Assembly (NCBI GenBank): GCA_025677815.1
Contig: JAIXMP010000005.1
Coordinates: forward strand, 744,001-808,000
Direction of reading: 5' to 3'
From: Phascolomyces articulosus
Lineage: Eukaryota > Mucoromycota > Mucoromycetes > Mucorales > Lichtheimiaceae
Length of the DNA: 64,000 nucleotides
Position numbers and translations under genes: made by a program. The notes below the pieces were generated by a model. The model did not search any database. It was not told the origin of the DNA and saw nothing but the letters and a program-made list of their open reading frames with translations. Of this stretch, positions 1-12,072 are shown one piece after another. Within the stretch, counting starts at the first letter, position 1. The number at the start of each line of letters is the position of its first letter.

Positions 1-87
1 ATCGAACCTTTTTTGGCTCCTAGTATTAAGGCGTGGGCTGAAGGCATGAACAAAATGGTCAGTTGGTGTGCTGAACGTCTTGCATAA
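1..87 (+). CDS. 3' end of an unidentified gene (partial)
   Basis: Frame 1 is open from the window edge to a TAA at 85-87 and encodes 28 residues ending in MVSWCAERLA. The composition (W, C, charged residues, no low complexity) looks coding, and an AT-rich 3' flank with AATAATAAA-like signals follows near 170. The rest of the gene lies outside the window, and I do not recognise the family from this tail. Confidence 0.5.
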   Translation: MEPFLAPSIKAWAEGMNKMVSWCAERLA

Positions 88-1640
88 AAAAAAAGCCAGC
101 TATCGTTTGCAGGAAATCGTACATTCTGATGTTTTTCCCTTTTATGTTCTTTGTATATTTATACCTTTGTAATAATAAAAAATAATGCTATTGTTCTGTC
201 TCTTAATTGCGATGGTGTAAAAACTATATTTTATTTATGCGTTTCTTATTATATAATTATACATGTCGCCATGGGAATACTGTATTGTTGCTAAGAACTA
301 CGCATATAATCACATGTCACGACTGTGCTTACTATTGGATTACATTCTTATTTTGGAATAAATAGTTATTATATGATTACGCACATTTTATTGTTATCTA
401 TCGATATGAATTGTGTACTCAAAAAAAAAAGTAATGACTTACAGGGACTGGTAATTGTACAGTATTTTGATTCTGCAAGTGGCGATAAAATAATATTTTT
501 CGGTAATAAAGATAGAATTTTAGCTATAAATACAGAAATTTTTAGTTATGAAAGGTGTTCAGTTATGAAAGGAAAAAATATTCAATTATGAAAGAAACGC
601 ATGCTCAATCACGAAGGGATGGGTTTTTCGTTATTGAACTCAAAAAAAATTAGTAGCATGCAATGACAATAATTCTCAGTACTGACCATTATTATTATAC
701 AGAAATGAAAGGCAGGTTTTTCGTATTTGGACCTGTACCAAATTTCGATTATGAGTGAGCTTTATTTTTTTCGTCTCTGATCAGTCAAATATACAAACCC
801 GAATAGCCATTTTGTTTGCGATTAAGTGAAAATATTTTTCGTCAACAAGACGATTGGTTGTTTAAACTCGAAGTATTCATATCCAATATTGAGTTATTTC
901 ATACTTTATTTTCTATTATTATTTTTCGGTGTTATATATACGTTCCTATAATGCATTTATAGAGCAAGGAGCAATTCTTTGTTTGTTGTAACCATGCAAA
1001 AAAAAAAAAAAAAAAAAAAAAAAACAGTGTATATAATATTAGAGCTAAAAAAGGCACAGAAGGCAGTATCGCACCATTATCTCTTTCTGGATCAAAAATT
1101 ATGACCACTAGATCGAATTTAATTACAAATTCCTGCACATATGATGATTGAATATGAACAGTATGTACAACAAAAGTAAAGTGAAAAATCCAAGAAATAT
1201 ATTATAAATATTTAATTCAGACTTTTATTCATGGGCAAGTAAAGTAGCCAATAAATCTCGGCTCCTATATTATTATTTGTGTATTTTATCGTTTGGATCC
1301 AAGGAACAAACAATTTTTTCGTTTTATCCGACCCACCATTCAATGTACCCGTCGTTGCTTGAGTTTCTTGGTCAAGTCGCATCCATCTGTCTGGGTTTGT
1401 TGTCCTGGTACACCATACCATGTCCAATCCATCACTCAAGAGAGAAAGATGTCTTCGGCTTCTTTGCTTTTGTCGTCTAATTGTACCATTCGAACATTGA
1501 TTGCATCTCTTCGATGTATGTGTTCCTCGCATGATCAATAACATACAATAAAAAAAACAATATTAATATTTAAGAACGACAATAACGATTCTAATGAAAA
1601 CCATATACATAACACGGCACTAAAAAGAAACACGTACCAA
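88..1640. other. Intergenic, no gene seen
   Basis: AT-rich sequence holding the 3' flank of the partial gene, a 27-nt poly(A) run (998-1024), and short open frames without splice or composition support. Between about 1270 and 1540 the minus strand has fragments of coding-like composition broken by stops. They may belong to the same decayed sequence as the GC-richer stretch that follows. Confidence 0.5.
998..1024. repeat. Poly(A) run
   Basis: Twenty-seven consecutive A residues, among the longest homopolymers in the window. It could be the tail of an old retroposed copy (plus orientation), but I see no recognisable body or target duplication next to it. Confidence 0.9.
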
Positions 1641-1651
1641 ACACAATAAAA

Positions 1652-2525
1652 GTGATTTCATTCAAATGTAATGCGCCTAGCCCATGTTTAGAGTTGCATT
1701 ATTATAAAAATAATACTATAATGGTTTCCAGAAGCTACCACGAGGAGGTGGCATTACATCAGCTACCACGAGGAGGTGGCATTACATCAGCTTCCACCTC
1801 CCTGTACTTTCAGGCGAAAGATCAGGTTCAAACGGTAGTCCAAAACAGCGAAAGAGAAAGTCGCAATGAATGGTCCACCCCCGCCGACTGTTGTAGGTTT
1901 CGGCATTGGAGATTCGCAGACATCACTCGCCTCCATGCAGCTCGACAGCTAGACTACTTACCCAGTCGCGATAGCGAAATATCTGTCCGACTTGAGGCAT
2001 GAGAGAGTCTCCTTAGCATCTCTCGAGGGTCACTTACCACAACCCCGCCTATATAAGATCGTACCGTATCGTAACGAAAACAACCCCAAATGAATGGTGT
2101 CATTCCCGTCCGTGCATCTCCCCAGGTTTGTTCGTAAAAATAGAAGGAGAGAAGTTTTTTTGGTGCATACCCGAAACTGCATTAGGCTGTGGCATTTCGA
2201 TTACCCCGCTGTAAGAGTAACCTTCCAAGATGCACTGGACAAATGCACCATTAAAAAGAAAGTTCGCAGTCATTCGAGGATGTACCTGCCGAAACAAGCC
2301 TGCCACGATTCACCACTTGCAAATGCCACGAACTACCCCATGGACCCTTACAATTTTTTCATGTTAGCCATTTATTACCTGATCAGGGAGAATGCACGCC
2401 GAGTTGGGTTGGTCCATGGAAGCACTTGGGCAATGCTGCTACAAAATAGAGTTGCAGGCCAGAGTGGCGGAGGGGAGAAGGTAAATGACCACGGATTTGC
2501 TGCTGCTTCAAAAACGTGTCATTGA
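1652..2525 (+). other. GC-richer decayed coding-like stretch
   Basis: This stretch is visibly richer in G and C than its surroundings and carries long open frames in more than one frame (1652-2002 and 2094-2525 on plus, a shorter one on minus). No single gene model joins them: a frame beginning near 1866 is broken by stops at about 1930 and 2088. The pattern fits a decayed gene or a transposon fragment with base composition unlike its neighbours. I do not recognise the family. An internal 28-bp tandem duplication lies near its start. Confidence 0.3.
1733..1788. repeat. 28-bp perfect tandem duplication
   Basis: Two exact head-to-tail copies of a 28-bp unit (1733-1760 and 1761-1788) containing CCACGAGGAGGTGGC, itself nearly palindromic. 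A third, partial copy (agcttccacctc) follows. The unit length is not a multiple of three, so the duplication shifts any reading frame through it. Confidence 0.9.
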
Positions 2526-2984
2526 CGGCATTGTTTAGCTTGTACAATGAAAGCGTAAGAGAGAAAATCGGGTGGGTAACATCTTCAAGGGGAATGTAAA
2601 AATAGGGGACAAAAGCAAGATCTTCGTTGCTGCGAGACAGTTCATTTTATCATTGTTCTTGTTAACTCAAATCCCGCTTTTTTTTTTTTTTTGCTTGCAT
2701 ATTTACGCGACATGCTTCTTTAAGCGCGATAAAAGCGTGATAGTCCATAGATAAAAGAAAAAGCTGTGAGGCAACGTTGTCATGGAAATATAATACCGCG
2801 ACATATCCTTGAAAGAACACACTTTGGCACGCTTTTGTTATTTTTACAAAGTCTAGTTTTTTTTTCTTTTAACGATTACCATTCTCCCACTTTTTTTTTT
2901 TTCGCGAAGTCTGGGTTACCGTGAAATTATTTCTGCAGTGGTAATTGATTTCACTTATTGTTATACTAAATTACAGCCTACTTT

Positions 2985-3260
2985 TTGCAAACGAAATATA
3001 ATATCATCGCAGTAACCTGGAAATAGGATCACGGAAAATTGTATCACGGAAACCAAGCCAGAAATTTCTAGAACGAAGAAAATTGAAAAGATAAGGTCCA
3101 AGGCGGTTAGTAACAACAGCAACAACGCTAGCAGCAGCAACAGAAACAACAAAAGAACCGCAGTAACCAATAACATCACTCTATAAAAATGTAAAAAAAA
3201 AACCAAACAAACAAGAAAATAGCATACTATATTATTTGTGCGTCGCCGGTATATTCATGT
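2985..3260 (+). repeat. Dispersed repeat, copy 1
   Basis: Shares a patchy but clear match with 13490-13760. The best core is ccagaaatttctagaacg followed by gaagaaaat and GGCGGTTAG, then A/C-rich AACAA runs, GCAGT and a GTGTCGCC-like segment. Both copies are in the same orientation, about 10.5 kb apart. No terminal repeats or coding content recognised. Confidence 0.65.
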
Positions 3261-3674
3261 ATTGGTGATTAAATTATTACTTTCATGTATTGGTTATTCT
3301 GCTTATATCCATGTATTGATAGTTACTATATTCTATACAAACATCCATGACACTATACCCTTCCTTCATGTCTAGAGGATAGGGATATCAACATCATTAT
3401 TTATGTGTATTGATTTATTTTAAATACTAGTGTTAGACATTTTTTTATGTTTCCTCTCTTTCTTTTATAATAAAAACTATTATATTAAGAGCCTCACGAA
3501 TCCATTCGTCCATTTTTCTATTTCCCATTCTATCGAACACTACACCTTCTTTTCATTTGTAAACATCATATTACGTATCATTTTATATAAAAGTTTATAA
3601 ACTGCAGTTTCTCATTTGGATTTAATTAGGATTACTATGTTGATGAGAAGATTGTTTTTCTGCACTACGTAATT

Positions 3675-4469
3675 TTAAAAGATCTTTTCAGGTAGACCAG
3701 GCTTAAGCCAACGAATCTTGTCCTTGATATCTTCTTCTTGGTCGAGAATCTTGTGTAATTCATCACTACCTTCAGCAAAGTGGCTCCATGGTTCAAAATG
3801 GATGGGGATGACAACTTCTGCTCCAAGTTTACGGGCAAGTTTAGCACCATCCTTGCCACCCATTGTAATAGGAAGAGGTCCTTCAGGCAAAGGTACCGTT
3901 GCAATGCCAAGATGAAGAATAGCAACGGAGACATGGTATCTTTCGCGAATAGATACAAGTTCTTCTAAATATACCGTGTCACCCGAGATGAAAATAATGT
4001 TGGGTTTGCCTTCGGTCGAACCAAATTCGGATGATGCTAAAATAAAGCCAGTGCATTCACCGCCTGGTAAATGTTGGCATGGTGTACCGGTGACATCAAA
4101 TGATTTTCCAGCAACATTGAGCTTCACTGTTTCCCATGGGTTAATACCACGTACACCAGGCCGTGGAGCAAGCTTTTTGGCACCATCCATAGTAGTAATA
4201 ACTTTACGCCCATCAAGGAGTAAACGGCCAGATTCGTCGAGATTGTCTGGATGATCTTCGTGACTCAATAGAACAGCATCAATAGGAGGAAGTTCATTCA
4301 ATTTAATGGCAGGTCCTTGGGTGCTCTTGAGTACAACGACACCGAGATCATACTCAGCACCAGCATCGCGAAAGACTGGATCCGTTAAAAGATTGATACC
4401 ATCGATTTCAATAAGCACAGTGGCGGTACCAATGTAAGTAACAGATAATGGACTTTCGAAGGTGGTCAT
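3675..4469 (-). CDS. Metallo-beta-lactamase-fold hydrolase, UlaG-like
   Basis: Intronless 264-aa protein of the metallo-beta-lactamase superfamily (Lactamase_B_2 / UlaG-like group of soluble hydrolases). The start is the first ATG, and the fold begins at once (SVTYIGTATVLIEIDG, then LLTDP at residues 27-31). Candidate metal ligands are H70, D72, H73 and D75 in LLSHEDHPDNLD, H133 in TGTPCQH, D164 in ISGDT and H224 in IPIHFEPW. The first motif is the HxDHxD variant rather than canonical HxHxDH. No signal peptide or membrane segment, so probably cytosolic. The substrate cannot be told from sequence. A TATA-like stretch lies just upstream. Confidence 0.88.
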   Translation of the reverse strand: MTTFESPLSVTYIGTATVLIEIDGINLLTDPVFRDAGAEYDLGVVVLKSTQGPAIKLNELPPIDAVLLSHEDHPDNLDESGRLLLDGRKVITTMDGAKKLAPRPGVRGINPWETVKLNVAGKSFDVTGTPCQHLPGGECTGFILASSEFGSTEGKPNIIFISGDTVYLEELVSIRERYHVSVAILHLGIATVPLPEGPLPITMGGKDGAKLARKLGAEVVIPIHFEPWSHFAEGSDELHKILDQEEDIKDKIRWLKPGLPEKIF

Positions 4470-4485
4470 GTTGCTAAGTGTTTGT

Positions 4486-4503
4486 TATATATGAGTATAT
4501 ATA
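4486..4503 (-). promoter_or_regulatory. TATA-like element of the hydrolase gene
   Basis: On the minus strand two overlapping TATATA tracts sit about 17-35 bp upstream of the hydrolase ATG. This is very close to the start codon, so a very short leader or a different core promoter is possible. Confidence 0.35.
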
Positions 4504-5853
4504 GATAAAAAATAAAATTGAATAAATAAATAAAAAGAAAAGAGTGTATTTTTTTTTGTATCCGAATGGCCGGCACTATTTATGCAAACTTAACATTTTA
4601 CAGTGATTTGTAATACATTAAATCGGGGTAGAAGATCTGTGTTTGAGCCTTGGATGATTAATAATATATACTCTAATATTTCACATATTTGTTTTAATAT
4701 AAATAAAGAACCTTTGGTTATTAAAAAAATGGATGTGTCTATAATAACAAAAAATTCTAGATGGCTACAAAGAACTAGTATGAATTGTTTTTTAAACATT
4801 AAAAAAACATGCAGATTCAATTGTAATCCCTAACCAAATTTCTATAAAGATAAATGAATGCTCAATTTCGATAAATAAAAAACGAACGTTCTACGGATTT
4901 GTGTGCCGAGTTTTTCACGCCATCCAGTGCATGAATTACTAAGTTTGGTAAACTCTAACCTGAATGTCTTGACTGAGATTCAACTCACCGGCACCGATCC
5001 CGGATACCGACCAGCCAATCATAGTTGGCGTTTTATTTACCTCATTTACAAGTTCAATTGTGACCTACCAATAAACCATGGCCTACTTCTAATTGTGTTT
5101 AAATAATATATATTCGTCTTCATGGTAACATATATCAATACCATTTTTAACCCGGTTTCTTATTAGATGATAATATAAATAATGATAGAAGAAGTGTGTG
5201 GTAATTGATGCTCACTAATTTCTTCCTTCTGTGTGTATGTATTAAAAAACATATTGATCAGATAGATTTTAATTGTGAGCTTATATATATCAGAATAAAC
5301 ATTGCGTTAGAAAAAGTCATATGAGCAATTATTCATAATTACACTACATTACATCGAATATAATGTCATTGATGACAAAAAGGAGAGGCCATCACTGTGT
5401 TTTGCATAAAACTACTACCATTTGAATAATTTTTAAACCCTAAATAAGAATTCATTTTGTTATAATATAGTTACCACATAAAAGAAGGTACACGCCCTAT
5501 GATTTGGTATTTTGTAACATTTTCCAAAAGCATCACATGAGTATCATAGTCGTGGTTTCCCGTTAGATCAGCTTCTGCCTTAGCGGTTCTAGAAAAAGGA
5601 GGGTTCAACTGTTAAAGAACATCTTTCGAACAAGAAACTATACAAACCATATGTGATTTTTTTTTATTCCACATGTCTGTTGTGGAATAAAGAAAAGTCG
5701 GATCGTCAAGATTGTAAAACCAATAATTATTTCTACCTTCTTATTCAGCGACTTGTTGGCGTGTCATGATAATAAAAGGAAACCGGTTTTTAAACGAAGT
5801 GTAAGAAGCTAATATTTTAAATGTACCTCATTTATATTATTGGTGATATGGTA
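4504..5853. other. Intergenic, no gene seen
   Basis: AT-rich sequence with only short random open frames. A GC-richer patch near 4977-5030 (caccggcaccgatcccgg) stands out but does not fold as a tRNA or open into a convincing exon. Confidence 0.5.
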
Positions 5854-6520
5854 TATCACCACGGCAAAAATGAGCATTAATAATGAACAGATTTCCATGA
5901 ATCTGCATGATCACTAATGCCATGAATTTCTATGAAAAGTGTCAGTTCATGGAGATTCATGGATCTATACAGAATCATAGATATTCAGTCATATCCATTA
6001 CCTATTTATATGAATATTCATGTAGATTCATACCCTTTTTAAAAAAAAATTCGTATTTTGCTCTATATAGGCAGTATATAGTATATAGGTAAAGTATATC
6101 TCTACATGGATGGAACCATTTTTATTCTATTATGATATGCACTTTGGATAAAAAAATTTTCTTTTTGAGGGCCATTGCCTATACAAAATAATGAGAAAAG
6201 TAAGAAAAATGAGACTTTATAAACCAGCACCATGGTTACACAACGAAGTGTAAGGATTTTTCATGGATAATCATGCAGTTTCATATACTACCTATGGATA
6301 TTCATCCGGTTTCATTCATTTTCATACACTATTAATTTTCATATACTTTCATGCAGATCCATTCATTTTTATAATAGAGATTCATAGATTATTTATTTCC
6401 ATGACAACGCATGATAGTACTTTTTCAGGGAAATTCATAGATATCCATGTCTTTTCATAATCCACAAATTCATAACCATGCAGAACCAGGTAAATTTATA
6501 AAATTTTGACCGTGGTGATA
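5854..6520. mobile_element. MITE-like element with TATCACCACGG termini
   Basis: The left end reads TATCACCACGGCAAAA (from 5854). The reverse complement of the right end (6502-6520) reads TATCACCACGGTCAAAA, giving an inverted terminal repeat of about 16 bp with one gap. Both ends begin with TA, as expected for a TA target-site duplication (Tc1/mariner-like). The ~650-bp interior is made almost wholly of degenerate short repeats of TTCATGGA/TCCATGAA on both strands and has no coding potential. A hairpin (ggtgatat...atatcacc, 5842-5860) overlaps the left end. Confidence 0.6.
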
Positions 6521-7751
6521 GTAGGATGTGATAACCCAAAATTGACAAACTCATTTGGTAAAACTTGAACTTAAAAAACACAGGATTCAATATAAATTTA
6601 TATTATACGTAAAACAAGCTTGATGCAGTCCTATTATATCAAATTGGAATCGTGCTGGGGCCATCTCTCACATAATATTCATAAATGTACGCATTGTTTC
6701 TCCAGTGGGTGGTATTTATATAATGAATAAATGTTTTTTCTTATTAGAATAATATTTGTTTTTTTTAAAAGTACAAAGGAATACATTCTGCACAATATAC
6801 GTAAAAACTTGATAGATTCCTAAATTGATCAAGGCAAAAATCTGGAATAGTACGTAACGCAGTTCATTTACTAACGGTTCACTAAAAATCTAATAACAAA
6901 CAAGGCAAATCCATCACATCTTGTGGTAAAATGGTCCCTGAATTTTTGAAGATTTTCGATTCATTTTCTTGTTGATAGTAGGAATTATGATCACCATTTA
7001 TTATCGATATTACATATATTTTCTTGACTATCATAACCACTGAATATCATATACTGAAGATTATGATAGTAATTTGTAGTGTAAATTCAATGCTCTGAAA
7101 AGTCTAATCTATTTCGGAATTCACTGGAAATTGTCAAACCTTTTTTTTTAAAAAAAAACATTAAGTAATAGTGTTACCCACTTGTTTTGCTTTTTGGCAC
7201 AGAGAAGGATAACAGGATGATTTTGTTTGTAAGGTATAAATCTACCAGTTTCTTTGATGAATCTCTTATTATTTAGAATTTTATAAATCTCCCACATTTT
7301 ATTCCAGTTGAGTTAGAAAAGATAAAAAAAAAATGAATTTGAGTATGAATCAAGAAAATCAAAACCTAATTTAATTATAAATAAGGTTCGCTTTACATCC
7401 ACTCCTTTCAAACTTCAGTATATAATGATCTATATAAATAAATATGTACCACAGAAAAACAGCCGGTACTTATTGTTGAAAATACCACACATCATCATCA
7501 TAATAACACTACAGCATATCTTCCTTCTTATAAACTATCGAATATACCCCTTTAATTAATCGACCCCATGTTGTACTAACCGATGGTATATATTATAATA
7601 GAAGTATATAGTAATATTGTATATTCATGTACAAAAAAATGGTATCAGTAATTACTAGCAAAATGGAACATTATATGAAGTGGATTACAAAAAAAATGCC
7701 ACAACAACCAGTAAAAAAAAAAAAAAAAGTGAAGAAAAAAAATAAGTGAAA
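6521..7751. other. Intergenic, no gene seen
   Basis: AT-rich. Contains degenerate ATCATAA/TTATGAT repeats around 6980-7080 and the 3' flank of the transporter gene. No supported coding region. Confidence 0.5.
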
Positions 7752-9480
7752 CTAATGTCCGTTGTAAGAGACACAACTATCAGACGAATGTAACAAGGAA
7801 GCACGCTCGTTTTCAATTTGCGCCAGTTCTTGATCCAAAGAGAATGGATAACTAATAACACCATTAAAGTAAAAAGTGCCTGTGACCATAATTACAAAAC
7901 CAATCACCTGAATCCATGAGAACTGTTCCCAACCAAGATATAGCGATACCATCCATATAAATAAAGTTCTAGAAAAGTATAAACATATATCATTGTGAGC
8001 ATATTATGTAACAAATATCATCCATCCATATAACAAACCTAATTTGCTTATTTTCTACTTGTTCTTGTTTTTTATTTCGGGGGAGGGGTAAATATATTAT
8101 ATAATACACGTACCTGCAAATATCAATGGTACTTCTAGTAGTGGCACAAATACGACTAGTGATTGTTAATCCACACCAGTTGAAAAAGGCAATCGTGATT
8201 GCATTTGCAATGCCTGCTTTCCAAACACTAGGAGAAGCGAAAAAATCGTGGAAGCTTTGTTCCATATCAAATGATGTGTGATAGTCGCTAAGTAACACAT
8301 GTATCAATGGCAAAACGCCCAAAGCAGACACAAGACCAAATGTTCCTTCCATTCCAACTATTTTTACTGGTGTCACTCGATATTGACTCAAGACTTTTTC
8401 TTCGATGACAAACTGGCACGCAGTGAATATCTGTGCAGCAAGGATGAGAACAATGCCAATAAGTGACATGACGGGAAATGATTGGTTATCACTATCATTG
8501 TCGATATTGTTAGCAGTATTATCGGATGGTTTGAATTGTGGGAAAATCAAAGAAGAAAGGCCGACAACAGCTACACCACTCACAATCATTCCAAGCGAGA
8601 ACCACTCAAATAAACGCAATCGCCTATTGAGGAAAAAGTAACTAAAAATACTCGTGAATATGACAACAGATCCACGGAGCATTTGGTATACACTAGCTGA
8701 GATAAATAATAAACCTGAATATAATATCTATTTCATTTAATAATAATGATAAGACACAAGGAGGAATTGTATTTCGATGAGTCAATATAAGTGTTTGATC
8801 TCATTTATATTTTGTTCTTATATATTTACCATAGTGGCAATTGAATCAATTATAGCAAGTATCCAAAATATAAAGACTTTGCTTTCTCTTTGCGGCTGGC
8901 GATGGTGATGGTATTGCTTAGCCATAAGATGGTGCTGTTGGGTTTCATTATGAGCCATTGGCGAAATGTTTTCCATAGCTTTTTTATGCCGTTCCCGATA
9001 GACTTGATATAAATAAATAACCATCACTGCAGCTTCACCTACAAATAATGTAAGACTGAATTTACATATCACGTATATTTGTAAGTTTTAAATATATTTT
9101 AACGGTATATATATCCACATCTTTCCTTACCAACAGCTCAACAATTATATTCCCGGAACTGTGTAAATGATAATAAAAAGCTTACGTTTGCATTACTGGC
9201 TGCTCAAAATATCATCGTTTAGTTGGATCGGGATCATCACAAAATTCAACACACTGGTTATCTTGATATTTATTTATAATGGTATTACAAACGCCTGGTT
9301 AAAAAAAAAAAAAAAACAAATCGTTCATCAGTAATACAGCAACTCAATATATAGTTGGTGAACAGGAGTATTTCTTAAAACTAAAGAGTATCAAATGACT
9401 TGAATTTATATACCAGAAACAAGCATGCCAAAGACAAGCAAAGTCGTGGTGATGGTGGAATGGGTAGCTGTGGATGACAT
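7752..9480 (-). pseudogene. SLC35F6-like EamA/DMT transporter with in-frame stop
   Basis: Five exons by splice signals: 9414-9480, 9186-9294, 8830-9055, 8114-8727, 7752-7968, totalling 411 codons including the terminator. All junctions keep frame. The product resembles SLC35F6, a drug/metabolite-type carrier of internal membranes with about ten hydrophobic segments. Landmarks are FGMLVSG, KYQDNQC, YFEQPV, LFVGEAAVM, LLFISASVYQMLRGSVV (the family's SASxxQMLRG core) and, in the last exon, LFIWMVSLYLGWEQFSW. Codon 50 (9212-9214) is TGA between DPDPTKR and YFEQPV, inside a region I recall as conserved; no GT lies nearby to splice it out. Every other exon looks intact, so this is a fresh null allele, a base error, or readthrough. 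Substrate unknown. Confidence 0.8.
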
Positions 9481-11763
9481 ATTTAAAAAATAAATGAGAT
9501 CAGTGAGGTAAGGAAAGAAGGGAACTTGAAATCTACTCCAGAAAATAATGCTTAATTTATATTTTACTCTTCCACATTTTTGGATGTAGCCATATCAGTA
9601 TTTCGATACCCCACTTTTTTTTTTTGGTGAAATTTACCTACAGTACAGAAAAAATATGGTTTTAACATGTGCATACTGATATTATTTTTGGATGCAATAA
9701 TCCTATAATAGTCTTTTTCACGTTCATATTGTTATTTTAGTTTCTTCATGTAAATTGTTTATTTGCTTTCCCGTCATTTGGGTTGATACGAGGACATGTT
9801 TGTTCCTGATAATCCGTTTCTTTTATCACTTTGAATGATGATAACATATGTGATAATCTACGGAGCCACCTCCATATTTCTTATTGCTTAGTAGACTCAT
9901 AACGCTATCCATGCTCTTTGAATTAACAGCTAGGTTTGGAGAAGTTATATTTACAAGTATACTTGATAAGTAAGTACATATATACCATATGCTGTAATAT
10001 ACCAAACAGTACTGGTATACTACCATTACTATATTGTGTTGAAGAAATTTCTTCTTTTTTTGTTCTAAAATGTTTTTCAACAGTGTAACTTCCTAAACCG
10101 TGTTCTTCATCCGTGTTGGATACAAATGGATCACCTCCTCTTTAAATTACACTGTTGTTATATTTAATACAGGTATTCCAAAGTTATCAGATCAACCTTT
10201 TTTTACTCCCTCTACAACATTTCGACAATTGTCGTAAGTGTGTTTGCATATATTGATTTTTCAGTGATTTCTCCCATGAGCATCAATGGATGGATGCCAA
10301 AGTTTGTTGCTGTTATTTTATAGATGCATTGAGTGGTACTAAACAGAATAACTTTAATTAACGCAAAAAATAGATTTTACTGATCTCAACTCGTTGTCAC
10401 GCTGTAGTAGTCAAGATATTATCTGACAAAAACCAGTCAAACAATAAACAGCATTAAATTTTAGTGTAGTAAACAGATCTAAGGCATCTGAAGATCAGAA
10501 GTTATTGCCGTACGGTAGTCATGGTGATGGTGGCGTTTCACAAAACCTATTAAGCAGAATACACCCTCAAATCGTCGTAGCTAATCATGGCAACAGTTCT
10601 AAACAAGAATCTTTGTCATATGATGGTAGTTAATATAGCACATGTGTAGGCAAAACATACTATCAAATAGTAGTCATAACAATAGTTGTTCTGAAAGAAA
10701 ATTATGGCCCTGTGGTAGTTAAGATGGCATTTACCGGAAGTGACCACCTGTAAGAGAGGTAGTTTCCACGTTACCACAGCAAAATATCTTGATATCATGA
10801 AACCATTGGGAATGTGGAGAATCCTGGAGAATTAATTGTGCTTGGATGCATGACTATAACACAAGATGGAAAGTTTAATGTTATTAGTATATACACTGCT
10901 ACCAGATCTGAAAAAACATTGTAAATTTTCTTGGTAACTCAATTATTGGATGGCTCAGAATCACATTATTTGGGATCAAACACGAAAACGTGCTGTTATG
11001 ATAACGGTAAATTAATAATAAAAACACAGTAGATTTGGATTATACTCAAAGAAATTCATTAAAGCCATTACCAATAATCGAAAGTCTAGCATAATCTTGA
11101 ACTATACTAGACTTGTTTTCATTTGCCCATAATGTAATCTCCTAACTAATTCTATAGAGAAAAAGTGCATACTTGTTACCTTAGAAATTGGACACACGAT
11201 ATAACTTACCCTTCATATTTCCATTTGGCCTTTCGAAATCGTTAATTTGAATAGTATCTCTGACTGGTAGGGGGCTACTTGCATTGCAAGGATAAGCACT
11301 AATGAGTACCTCCTCGGTAAGTTCATAATAAATAAACTTATTGATCATACATAATCGATTGGGCAATTTTTTTAAATGGTAATTCTGGCAATGTCAAGCA
11401 TGAAAGGCTGGAGTTAGCTAAATGGCTTCGGAAGGAGGAGCTTCCATCTGTATAATGCTAATTCGTGATGGACTACTCTTATTCCTGCAAAATACTTTTT
11501 CATTTTATCCTCCTACCGACCATTCCATTTTGTATGTATGCGTCAATAGATTTTCAGGTTATGAGTACTTTGCTCTACATGAAGGGCAATAAATATAATG
11601 CGCATCAACACTTCCTCTCAACATATCACATGTAAATTCAGCTAAAAAAAGACATTATAAACGATTATTTAAAACATCTCCTTTTGTGCTTATACTTAGG
11701 AGATAATAATAATATTTATTCTCATTACTGAAAAATTACGCTTACCTCGATATTCCGGAGGTC
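9481..11763. other. Intergenic, with a degenerate GTAGTYA repeat patch
   Basis: No gene seen. Between about 10320 and 10800 short variants of GGTAGTYAWGATGG recur on the plus strand (near 10410, 10515, 10625, 10668, 10716), similar in style to the interiors of the two small terminal-repeat elements in this window. I could not define ends for it. Confidence 0.4.
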
Positions 11764-12072
11764 CACCTTAGAAAAAAAATTCAAAAAATATTTGTAGATG
11801 CAAAAAAATTCAGAATATGTTTTTAAATTCATAAAATATTTACATATTCAAAAAAAAAAATTCAACTTCGAATATATTTTGAATATATCCTGATTATTTT
11901 TCATTATTGAGAAGGCAAAAATATTCGAACTATATTTGAAATATATACAAAAATATGCATATTCAAAAATATCTAAAGGATATTCGAGATAAATTCAAAT
12001 TTGGGGTATTTTGCACATACAAACATTTGAATATATTTTGAATATATTCTGAATATTTTTTTTTCTAAGGTG
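11764..12072. mobile_element. MITE-like element with CACCTTAG termini
   Basis: The left end CACCTTAGAAAAAAAAT (from 11764) is matched by the inverted right end, whose reverse complement is CACCTTAGAAAAAAAAA (to 12072). The 309-bp body consists of degenerate GAATATATTTTGAATAT-type repeats in both orientations and has no open frame. A target duplication was not obvious. It belongs to the same structural class as the element at 5854-6520 but shares no sequence with it. Confidence 0.6.

Noticed and set aside
4977..5030. GC-rich patch considered as a tRNA or small RNA
   Set aside because: No acceptor stem or T-arm consensus could be fitted, and no intact tRNA cloverleaf was found.
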